Under the pieces are notes generated by a model. It ran no database searches and was not told the origin of the DNA. It saw nothing but the letters and a program-made list of their open reading frames with translations. Positions 1 to 9,074 of a stretch of DNA of 64,000 nucleotides are shown piece after piece. The DNA is taken from the NCBI GenBank assembly GCA_963921185.1, contig OY992530.1, forward strand, positions 169,863,396 through 169,927,395. The letters are read 5' to 3'. The number at the start of each line of letters is the position of its first letter. Within the stretch, counting starts at the first letter, position 1. The stretch comes from Dasysyrphus tricinctus (Eukaryota; Arthropoda; Insecta; Diptera; Syrphidae). The position numbers and the translations under genes were made by a program.

Positions 1-166
1 CCTTTAAAATAGATTGGAATGAAAATTAGAAAATGATGTCTATTTGCGTAGGTATTCTTCTTATTTTCTTGTATGTAGGTGGAAACAGGTTTTTTATTTT
101 TTCATCGCTTTCTAAGTGGTTTTTTGATGTGGAGCGCGAGTTTCTCAGATTTAATTCAAAGCAATA

Positions 167-406
167 TGAGGCCGTGAGTGCAAAAGTGGTGTAACCCATT
201 TTTTGGCATTGTTGATATTTTTGTCTCGTATTTTTACATTTATGCATCAAAAGTCATCAAAGCTAAAATTTTAATTTCTAAAAGCTTTCCAAAAATGTGA
301 CGTATACTATTTGAATCGCATTAAAAATATAATTAAAAATCGATTCAAAACGAAAAACATGATCAAAAAAAAAGTGGGTTAAACCGCTTTTGCACTCACA
401 GCCTAA
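167..406. mobile_element. Short TIR element (MITE), probable TA target
   Basis: The ends are inverted copies of GAGTGCAAAAG plus flanking bases: the left tip reads TGAGGCCGTGAGTGC and the reversed right tip reads TTAGGCTGTGAGTGC. Both tips continue inward to a matching TAACCCA stretch. TA lies outside each end, suggesting a Tc1/mariner-like target. There is no coding capacity. The superfamily is inferred only from the TA. Confidence 0.5.
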
Positions 407-410
407 TATA

Positions 411-690
411 TGATTGTATGAAAAAAAAACTTAAAATTGTGGGAGCGGTTTAAAAAAAAAATAATTTTTATATATCAAAACATTTTAAAGGAAAAATGTT
501 GACATGCAAATGTTAAGTATTTATTTATGTACCTTCATATTAAAATTAAATTTCAAAAAAAAAATTTGAAACCGTTTTCAAGATATCAAATTTTCAAAAC
601 AATAATTTGAAACTTTTTTAAAAGTCCAGAAATTATTTTTTTTTGAAAATGTTGATGTGCAATATTATTTGAACTTATTTGAAATATGTA
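411..690 (+). repeat. Repeat family R, left part of a split copy
   Basis: This AT-rich segment (gattgtatg, gggagcggtt, ttttgaaaat-type motifs) matches 35030-35330 in the same orientation. The copy breaks at about 690 and resumes at 12261, where it matches 35330-35800. It is noncoding and of unknown class. The break is explained by the TIR element at 694-12258. Confidence 0.6.
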
Positions 691-1044
691 TATGGGTGAT
701 TCTCTGCCAACTGTGATTCTTTTTTTTAGAATATTTTCAAAAATTAAAACTTCTTGAAAACAATTTTTGTTTTGTGTTTGTGGCTTCATTTAGTCAGAGT
801 ATCATATCAGTAAAAGCATTTTGCTACAACTTTTAAAGAAATAAAAAATATAGTGAAATGTACTAAAACTAGTATAGACGATAAATGAAACTCTTTTTGT
901 TTTTAGTTCTCTCTCTTTTTGACCATATTTTTGTTGAGATTCTTGATTGTCTAATATACGTTTTGTACTCTTGACATTTCTACTTCCCTTTTTTTTTCTT
1001 TAAAAATTATCTCTTTTTCGTTTTTGAAGTCTATTTTTCTGAAC

Positions 1045-3393
1045 TGTGATGAAATTTATCTAAGAATAGGTACTTATTATGAAAACCTCCAATATATTAA
1101 GTTCACTTTAAAAACAACATCATGTAACCTCTCAGTAAATAAGATGCCCACCTACCCTTAAAATTCTTCTATTCGAAAAAAATAAAAACATACATTGAAC
1201 TCGTCTCGTAATTTCGACTCTCGCTAATGTTCATCGGTAAGATGACTGTTTCCGTCGAGCCAAACTTTCTTTCCAACTTAACCATTTGTCAGGACGGATA
1301 TCAAATCCGAGAACGCACGAGTAACCTGCAAGCTTTTACTAAAATTTCGCTTAAGACTAAAACTTAAAATTAAAGTTCTATAAGGTAAAATTAAAGATTT
1401 GCATAAAAAAATGAAAATTAAAACTAAATAAGAAATAATTTTAGCTTAGTTGTAACTTGCCGTATTGGGTGAAAAATAAGTGCATACCGTTCTCTAAAAA
1501 GTTAAATCAAGCAGCTTAAAGCGCAAGCCCACGTAAGTCCAAATCTTGGAAAAAAAAAGAAATAACTAAATTACAAAGAGCATTCTAAAGAACCTCCAAT
1601 TTCCACTATAGCGTTGCCAATATTGGAGTTGACAAAACATTTTTGCAACCCCATCATCATAACTCCTGTGTGCACGTGTGAGGTTTGATCATTGTGATCA
1701 CATCATACTATTAACTATAGTGAAATCCACCTGCATAAAATACGGATTAAGTTGGAGCATCATCTTCCCTTGGAGGAAGAAAGTCTGTCCGACGTAAGAG
1801 CATCATAGCATCTCGATATCGTCATTCCCCTCGCTGCTCAAAAACCCACAAGATCACCAAACAGCTTCAGGCCATCAGTGCGCTTATCAAAATTGTGCTG
1901 CTTGGTTCGACCAGTGTGAAATTTGTGCGGCCAGCTAAGCTTACTATCTTGTATAAGACCAGACCACGTGTCTCACGAACAAAACTAGAGACAAAAGTTT
2001 AAGTGCCATACTTTACTTAAATTTATAATCTTAAAATATTTTTCCTAAAATTTAAAAAAATACTTAAAATACTAGAGTGTAACAAAACATAAACTTGCAT
2101 TGAGTTCATTAAGAAAAAAAAATATTCTTATACTTAGAGCGAAATGTACCTACCTATATAAAATCTTACAAAAAAAAAAGAAGAAAATACCTATAATCCT
2201 AATTCTACCTAAAGAAGTGACAGTGATAAAGAAAAAAGTATTAATTTGCGTGCTTACTTATATAAACGCTTAACCCATTAATTAGCAACAAATCTACAAA
2301 TCAAGATCAACATCACAGCTATGTGCGCACATCGTTGGATGGATCTCCATAGACATCATTGCCAAATTTAACCGTGAGTAAGAGTACCTATTAATATTTT
2401 TTTTTTCCACTTACTTCTCATTAATTTTTTTTATATTATTAAAATTTAAAAATTAAATATATAAAGTTTTTTTTTGTCATCATTGCATTTTGCATTAGAT
2501 CTTATGTTCATATCAGCATTATCATCAAATTTATAGTTAAGTTTATCTTTCTCTTTAAAGTATACGTCATATCTGTGACAAAATATTTTTTTCGGTAGAT
2601 TTTATTTTATTAGTGTGGGAGTGACGTATAGAAAACGCACTCTCTTAATAATTTCACCAGACTCAATTACAAAAGAAAGTAGAGAGTTATAATGAATAAT
2701 CTGCTCTCAGAACAATCTGAACTATGCATGTAAATGTAAAAAGTAAATCACTCAATTGCTTGCAGCTGCAATTATTATTAAGAGATCATTCCATTAATTG
2801 GAATAGAGCATGCAGTTTGCAGAAATCTGCACACTATCATATGCAAAGGTTAATGAACTCAATGTTAGGATAGGTTAGTTCTAAGAATATGATTTTTTTT
2901 ATAACGTTTATTCTGAAAAAAGAAAAATATAATAAATGAAAATGAATTCGAATCAAATATGAATAATTATGTTTGACTTAAATATGGCTAGGGAATAGAG
3001 GAATATTTAAAGGGGAAGGTGAAGGCTATACAAATGAATTAGGAGATAAGGGTAAATAACATTTTTTGAGATATTTGAGGGGCTGCATTATGAACTTTGG
3101 CGAATGCAGTATGGAGGTAGCCATAGAGGCTGCTATTGGATAAGGGCTGCCACCTAGCCTTATGGCTAGCATACAACACCACCAGTGTGATTAAGGTCAA
3201 ATGAGTTGTCGAACAAAAAGTAGTCTCTTATATGTGTGTGTTTAATTTTGTTTGTCATTGGCACGAGATTTTATTATTGTATGATGGTTATAGCAGCAAG
3301 ATCCCCCCCATCCGGCGAGCATTAGCCGTGCGTCGACAAGCGTGCCACCTGCTGCTTAGAAGGGATTTCCCAGCATCACTCCCAACCATTACA
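1045..3393 (+). repeat. 5' long terminal repeat
   Basis: Begins TGTGATGAAA and ends CCATTACA, copied at 9075-11423 with a constant 8030-bp offset. At 2349 bp it is long for the gypsy superfamily. It carries candidate TATA motifs near 2155 and 2259 and an AATAAA at 2931-2936. No convincing ORF lies within it. Confidence 0.95.
2155..2268 (+). promoter_or_regulatory. Candidate LTR core promoter (two TATA-like motifs)
   Basis: TATATAAAA starts at 2155 and TTATATAAAC at 2259. Either could set the U3/R boundary of the LTR, with AATAAA at 2931-2936 as the downstream polyadenylation signal. No transcription data support a choice. Confidence 0.3.
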
Positions 3394-3399
3394 ATAATA

Positions 3400-3411
3400 T
3401 GGCGCCCAACG
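3400..3411 (+). other. Primer-binding site, tRNA-Lys
   Basis: TGGCGCCCAACG lies 6 bases after the LTR end and is complementary to the 3' end of insect tRNA-Lys (..CGTTGGGCGCCA). Match is 12 bases, after which it diverges. Gypsy and Osvaldo/Ulysses elements are known to use this primer. Confidence 0.85.
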
Positions 3412-3971
3412 ACTAGGCCTTATTTTTTTTATTTGCGCTTAGGGTGAACGTTCGTTAGGTAAACGGAAGCCGATAAGAGATTATAATTCATTTAGGATAA
3501 ATACAATCAGAGCTAAGTTTACCCTTGTTGAGGTGTATTCGAGAGATTTTTTTTTTCTAAACAGTGTGTGTTTTTATAGAGAAGTGACATGTGGTCCATG
3601 TACTTCCATAAATCATTGTTTTATTGTTCTAAAAGATATCCAGTTTACACTTCGTAAACTGCAGTGAAACGGAATTTCGAGTTCTAATTTCCGCAGTTTA
3701 CTTTAAGAAAGAGATTATTTGTTTGACACCTTTTCCATTTGATAGTATACCATTATTAATTTCCATATCCTTTTCATCTGAAAACTTTCATCTTCCCCTT
3801 GTATGAAAAGATAAGCCAAAAAAACACACAGTAAAACACATATAATTAACATCTTGAAATAAAAGATAGCATTTAGTATTGAAAAAAAAAAAAAAAAAAA
3901 ATATTATAAAAATATCCATATATATATTTCTGTATATAATATTAATATTATTTATAAACAATTGAAATAAA
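3412..3971 (+). other. Untranslated leader of the LTR element
   Basis: A 560-bp noncoding stretch lies between the primer site and gag, with a long A tract near 3879-3900 followed by AT-rich sequence. It probably carries packaging signals, but none can be identified by eye. The short ORF spanning 3232-3447 crosses the LTR boundary and is not credible as a gene. Confidence 0.6.
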
Positions 3972-5648
3972 ATGCCTCGTGGTGCAGTACCAAAAGGCAA
4001 ACAACCGGAATCGGTTACAACGCGATTTCAAAATACTCAAAATAAGAACAGAAATAGTTTGGGTCCTGAGCAAGATTCATTAACACCGCAAAAGCAAAAG
4101 GTTGTGCATACTCCAATAAAAAATAAAGCTTCTGCTCCACCAACAAACGAAATTCAAAGTAGGGACAACACTATGTCAGACCCAATAAACCCAGTAGACA
4201 CTTTAGATCCAATAGGATCAATCAGAGACTTCAATATTGAATCCAATGTGGCGGAAAACGATTTCGCTAACCTTATTGGTTCTGAAGATCTCACACTGCC
4301 GGATGCTACAGCAGAAGTTGCTACAAATGTCACAACGCGTCAGTCCGAAAAGTCCATTGAAAGATATGTTGCACAGTGTGTTCAGCACAGTTTAGAAAAT
4401 TTACATATCCAGCTTCTAACTTCCATTGAAGACATAGTCAAACAGACTGTTGTGACCACTGTAAGAGGTGTTCTACAAAAAGAACAGAAAAGTCTAGATA
4501 GTCGAAATTCAAACCAAAATTTTCAAAAGCCAAATAATGCTCAGCGTAGCAAAAAGGGGGTAAATTCACATGAAACTTCACACCCAAAAGCTGGTGTAGC
4601 AACCAAAAACCATCTTCCTTCGTCGAATATAACACAACGTGAACAACAAAACCATCAACACTCAAATTTTCCACAACCTCAAGATAACCAATTTCTTCAC
4701 AGTAATGTGAATCATTCCAATATTTCAACCGATACGCCTCCATATTTCAATCCACTCTTAAATGAACCATATTTACATGCTAGTAGAATGTATGAGGATT
4801 TTAGTCGTAAATTCAAGCTAGATAGATGGGGACTATGTTTTGAAGGAAACGAAAAATCAATGTCCATCGAAGATTTCATTTTCCGGGTGGAAACACTAAG
4901 GGAAAATTATATGATGCCATGGTCAGATGTGGTTAAAAATTTTCATCTTCTTTTAAAAGGAAATGCTCAGAACTGGTTCTGGCAACATTTGCGTACCAAT
5001 CCTCGATCAGGATGGGAAGAGTTACGAAGTGCCTTGCTACGACAGTTTCGAAGACAAGAATCAGACTTTGAGATAATTAAACAGGTCATGGAACGTCGTC
5101 AGCTTTGGAACGAGTCCTTCGATGACTTTTATAACAGCATACTTGATCTCAAAAACCGCCTACGAGAAGAAATTAAAGAACATGATTTATTGAAAATTGT
5201 CAAAGGAAATATAAACAATAAGCTTATGCACTTTATCTATCCAATGTCAATTTATTCGTTAGAGCATTTGAGGGAGGAGTGTAGGAAAACAGAAAAGATG
5301 TTGTCGATGAGAGACACACCACGCTCGCGGCCTAACCCTGTTGTACCTCAAAAACATATCAATGAACTTGATGAAACCGAATTGTTTAAATTTTCCGATC
5401 TACAAGATGATACCATCAACGCCATCGACGGCAAGACTTTTCCTTCACGGAACCGAAAGTGTTTCAATTGTAAAAGGGAAGGCCATTCATTCGTGAACTG
5501 TCCAGTTTCCGTGAGGAAGTTGTTTTGTTATAGATGTGGGTTAGATGGCTATACTACACCACAGTGCCCAACATGTAATCCAGGTTCGGAAAACCGGAAA
5601 CCGAGCGAGAAGTCCACCGGGGACTCTCGCTCCCTACATACCAATTAA
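3972..5648 (+). CDS. gag: Gag polyprotein of the Osvaldo/Ulysses-like element
   Basis: 558 residues, intact, starting MPRGAVPKGK. The N-terminal half is low-complexity and rich in Q, N and S. Residues about 270-450 look like a Ty3-type capsid (WFWQHLRTNP, then LLRQFRRQESDFE). The C-terminus has a canonical nucleocapsid knuckle CFNCKREGHSFVNC starting at residue 497 (Cx2Cx4Hx4C). A second cysteine motif starts at residue 519 (CYRCGLDGYTTPQCPTC), which lacks the usual histidine and reads instead as Cx2Cx9Cx2C. Gag packages the element RNA into cytoplasmic particles. Its end overlaps the open pol frame, so pol is presumably made by frameshifting. Confidence 0.93.
   Translation: MPRGAVPKGKQPESVTTRFQNTQNKNRNSLGPEQDSLTPQKQKVVHTPIKNKASAPPTNEIQSRDNTMSDPINPVDTLDPIGSIRDFNIESNVAENDFANLIGSEDLTLPDATAEVATNVTTRQSEKSIERYVAQCVQHSLENLHIQLLTSIEDIVKQTVVTTVRGVLQKEQKSLDSRNSNQNFQKPNNAQRSKKGVNSHETSHPKAGVATKNHLPSSNITQREQQNHQHSNFPQPQDNQFLHSNVNHSNISTDTPPYFNPLLNEPYLHASRMYEDFSRKFKLDRWGLCFEGNEKSMSIEDFIFRVETLRENYMMPWSDVVKNFHLLLKGNAQNWFWQHLRTNPRSGWEELRSALLRQFRRQESDFEIIKQVMERRQLWNESFDDFYNSILDLKNRLREEIKEHDLLKIVKGNINNKLMHFIYPMSIYSLEHLREECRKTEKMLSMRDTPRSRPNPVVPQKHINELDETELFKFSDLQDDTINAIDGKTFPSRNRKCFNCKREGHSFVNCPVSVRKLFCYRCGLDGYTTPQCPTCNPGSENRKPSEKSTGDSRSLHTN
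5579..5648 (+). promoter_or_regulatory. Gag-pol overlap, probable -1 frameshift region
   Basis: The pol frame opens after a TAA at 5576-5578 and the gag stop is at 5646-5648, giving a 70-base overlap with pol in the -1 frame. GGAAAAC at 5588-5594 is the most A-rich heptamer in the overlap but is not a canonical X XXY YYZ slippery site. The exact site is therefore unknown. Confidence 0.5.
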
Positions 5649-5719
5649 AACCCGGAAATGACTTTAATGATGTTGGCACTAACACTTACGATTCTGCCAA
5701 TTCCACAATCATAACAATT

Positions 5720-8700
5720 TTGAATAGCAAAAATACCAATGATATTACAGAAAACAATGCTAAGACAATACCCTTTTCAACATATGAAGAGAGGCTTAAA
5801 AGGTATAACGAGCTTCGATCTCGACTTTTTTCATTACAAGAACTAAGTATTTCACCCGTGACAGAACCAAATAAATCCCTGAAAAGAAAAAACAAGAGAA
5901 AAATTTTTACAACACTTATAGAATCATCGAATATTGCATCTGATAACGACCCTCGGCCATATGCTATGGTACGTATTGGTAATGAAGAGGTAAAAGGCTT
6001 ACTCGACAGCGGAGCTTCCATTTCATGCTTGGGTAAAGGCTGTGGTGAATTTGTTAGACGGAATAAATTGACCGTCACAAAATTTTTATCTGAAGTCAAA
6101 ACAGCTGATGGAAGTGAACAAAAAATAACCGGCCGAGTAAATGTCTTAATACATTTCAATAACGTCTCACGAGAATTTGTTTTGTATCTTGTTCCATCCT
6201 TGACTCAACCCTTATACCTGGGGATCGACTTTTGGGTTGAATTTCAAGTTGCGCCAAATCTAATCTCAGAAATTTCAATAAACGACCCAAAGAAACATGA
6301 TTTAACAATCGAACAAACTCAAGCTCTTGAAGGAGTCATTGACAAATTTCCATCTTTTGCAAAACTAGGATTAGGTAAAACGACTGTGGACGCTCATGTC
6401 ATAGACACAGGGGATTCGCAGCCGGTGAAACAACGGCATTACCCCGTTTCGCCAGTCATTCAATCCATGATAAATGAAGAGATAGACCGTATGTTAGCCT
6501 TAGGTGTCATTGAAGAGAGTCAGTCCCCATGGTCATCACCCGTTGTCCTCGTAAGAAAACCTGGAAAAACCCGGTTGTGTATCGACTATCGAAAGGTTAA
6601 TTCTCTCACAAAAAAAGATGCAAATCCGATACACCACATCGACGCGGTGCTTAGTCGTCTTGGTGACACTCACTATATTTCCAGTATCGACCTTAAAGAC
6701 GCATACTGGCAGATTCCACTTGACCCGGAGTCCCGAGAAAAGACAGCATTTACAGTGCCAGGGAGACCCCTCATGCAATTCACTGTAATGCCGTTCGGGA
6801 CTTGTAACGCGCCTGCCAGGATGTGTCGAGTTATGGACAAGGTCATTCCATCTGCTTTAAGGGAATACGTATTCGTCTACATAGACGACTTGCTAGTTAT
6901 CTCAGAAAACTTTGATGATCATATGCGCAGACTAGAAACGGTAGCTCAATGCTTGAAAAACGCCAACCTTACGATTAACGTTGAGAAATCGAAATTTTGT
7001 TTCCGGGAGCTTCGATTTTTGGGGTTTGTCGTTGGTCATGGTCAAGTTATGCCGGACCCAGACAAAGTACAAGGCATCAATGACTTCCCGCTGCCGAAGA
7101 GTGTTAAGCAGGTACGACGTTTTCTTGGCATGTGCGGCTGGTACCGCAGATTTATTAAAAACTTCGCTAGCATCGCTGCACCTATTACCGATATGTTAAA
7201 GAAAAGTAATAAAAAGTTCGAAATGACGTCTGAAGCCAAAAAAGCTTGTGAAGATCTTAAGGAAGCTCTATGTGAAGCACCATTGTTGAACAACGCAGAC
7301 TATTCAAAGATGTTCGTGGTACAATGCGATGCTTCTGACCAAGGTATCGGGGCTGTGTTGTTCCAATTAAATGACAAAGACGAGGAACAACCAATCGCGT
7401 TTTACTCACAAAAGTTAAATTCGTGTCAGGCAAATTACACGGTAACAGAAAAAGAATGTCTAGCTGCTGTATTAGCTGTAAAAAAGTTCAGACCATACAT
7501 TGAAGGCTCCCATTTCAAGATCATCACAGATCATTCAAGCCTTAAATGGCTTATGCAACTGAAAGATTTAAGTGGACGGTTGGCTAGGTGGTCCTTGAAG
7601 TTACAGGCATTTGACTTTGAAATAGAACATAGGAAGGGCTCGGCTAACGTTGTGCCAGATGCCTTATCACGTGCCTTCTTAGAAAGTCTATGTCATAACG
7701 ATGTAGAATTTAACGGTTTCATAATAGACCTGAAATCAAAACAATTCCAAAGTCCAGAATATTTGCTTTTAATCGATAAGGTGCTTAAAAATCCAGATCT
7801 GAGTCCTGACTTAAGAGTTTCAGAAAATTTGCTTTATAGAAAGTTTTTTCATTCAGATGACGATGTTGAACGTACCGATATTCAATGGCGTTTGTGGGTA
7901 CCGTCAGGTCTTACCTTGGAGCTTGTCCGACAAGCTCACAACCCTCCTAATTGCAGCCATGGTGGCATTGCGAAAACGCTGGCAAGGCTAAGAAATTATT
8001 ATTTTTGGACGACGATGGCAAAAGATGTGAAGGAGTATATAGAGAAATGCGAGATCTGTAAGGAGAGCAAAAGAACAAACAAAATCATAAGACCACCTAT
8101 GACAACCCATGTTACTTTCGAAAGACCTTTTCAGAAAATATACATAGATTTTATGGGACCATATGTACGTTCCAAAAAAGGAAATATGTACCTCTTCGTA
8201 TTGATAGACCACCTGTCAAAGTTTGTGCTTTTGAAGCCAATGGTAAAAGCTAATACCCAGCTAGTAACGAACTTTTTAGAACAATCAGTGTACAGCATAT
8301 TTGGAGTACCACAATTCATCCACTCGGATAATGGGAAACAATTTATTTCAACCCAGTTCAAACAACACCTAGAAAAATACGGAATAACTCATATGAAAAC
8401 TGCTTTGTACTCTCCCCAATCAAATGCATCAGAACGAGTTAACCAGTCCATATTGTCTGGGATTCGTTCGTATATCAAACGAGATCATAAAGACTGGGAT
8501 AGGTACATCCCCGAAATTCAACAATCGCTTTGCACTTCTGTTCATCAATCGACGTCTAAGACCCCGTATTTTACGTTGTTTGGGACTCAGATGGTGACTC
8601 ACGGAGGAATGTATCCACTTTTGCAACGATTGCACCTCTTGAATGACGAAGACTTCCTCAACGTCAACAAGGCTGATCGCCTTCAATTGATCCGAGAACA

Positions 8701-8965
8701 GATAAAAGAACAATTGAAACAAGCGTTTAACAGACATTCTAAAGCTTACAACCTGAGGTCGTCGGAAAAAAAATTCGAACCTGGACAAGAAATATTTCGG
8801 AAAAATTTCGTTCAAAGTGATGCTGCGAAAAACGTAACATCAAAATTCTGCCCCAAATACCTTAAATGCCGTGTAGTTAGGGCTATTGGTAATGCATTGT
8901 ATGAAGTTGCAGATAGAAGCGGGAAATCAGTAGGTATCTTTCATGCGAAGGATTTGAAAGTGTAG
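5720..8965 (+). CDS. pol: Pol polyprotein (protease, RT, RNase H, integrase)
   Basis: About 1081 residues from this point. The frame is open from 5579 and there is no ATG at 5720 (the codon is TTG), so it is most likely translated as a Gag-Pol fusion. Order: protease with LLDSGAS (catalytic D at residue 96); RT with VYIDDLLV (catalytic DD at about 389-390); RNase H with CDASDQGIGAVLF; integrase with an HHCC zinc domain (ending CEICKESK) and a D,D,E core (IDFMGPY, HSDNGKQF, ASERVN). A short C-terminal tail ends in FHAKDLKV. No chromodomain is evident. The protease-RT-RNaseH-integrase order defines Ty3/gypsy. All catalytic residues I looked for are present and the ORF is uninterrupted. Confidence 0.95.
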   Translation: MNSKNTNDITENNAKTIPFSTYEERLKRYNELRSRLFSLQELSISPVTEPNKSLKRKNKRKIFTTLIESSNIASDNDPRPYAMVRIGNEEVKGLLDSGASISCLGKGCGEFVRRNKLTVTKFLSEVKTADGSEQKITGRVNVLIHFNNVSREFVLYLVPSLTQPLYLGIDFWVEFQVAPNLISEISINDPKKHDLTIEQTQALEGVIDKFPSFAKLGLGKTTVDAHVIDTGDSQPVKQRHYPVSPVIQSMINEEIDRMLALGVIEESQSPWSSPVVLVRKPGKTRLCIDYRKVNSLTKKDANPIHHIDAVLSRLGDTHYISSIDLKDAYWQIPLDPESREKTAFTVPGRPLMQFTVMPFGTCNAPARMCRVMDKVIPSALREYVFVYIDDLLVISENFDDHMRRLETVAQCLKNANLTINVEKSKFCFRELRFLGFVVGHGQVMPDPDKVQGINDFPLPKSVKQVRRFLGMCGWYRRFIKNFASIAAPITDMLKKSNKKFEMTSEAKKACEDLKEALCEAPLLNNADYSKMFVVQCDASDQGIGAVLFQLNDKDEEQPIAFYSQKLNSCQANYTVTEKECLAAVLAVKKFRPYIEGSHFKIITDHSSLKWLMQLKDLSGRLARWSLKLQAFDFEIEHRKGSANVVPDALSRAFLESLCHNDVEFNGFIIDLKSKQFQSPEYLLLIDKVLKNPDLSPDLRVSENLLYRKFFHSDDDVERTDIQWRLWVPSGLTLELVRQAHNPPNCSHGGIAKTLARLRNYYFWTTMAKDVKEYIEKCEICKESKRTNKIIRPPMTTHVTFERPFQKIYIDFMGPYVRSKKGNMYLFVLIDHLSKFVLLKPMVKANTQLVTNFLEQSVYSIFGVPQFIHSDNGKQFISTQFKQHLEKYGITHMKTALYSPQSNASERVNQSILSGIRSYIKRDHKDWDRYIPEIQQSLCTSVHQSTSKTPYFTLFGTQMVTHGGMYPLLQRLHLLNDEDFLNVNKADRLQLIREQIKEQLKQAFNRHSKAYNLRSSEKKFEPGQEIFRKNFVQSDAAKNVTSKFCPKYLKCRVVRAIGNALYEVADRSGKSVGIFHAKDLKV

Positions 8966-9074
8966 TTCAGAGCATGATACTCTTATCCAGGGTGTGGGTC
9001 GAAGCCACACGGTAAAACATAACAATCGAATTCCACTTATTTTTCACATGAACATGTATCAAAATAACTGGTTT

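Noticed and set aside
3232..3447. 71-codon ORF in the LTR (and its twin at 11262-11480)
   Set aside because: It crosses the LTR boundary, differs between the two copies only because flanking DNA differs, and has no recognisable domain.
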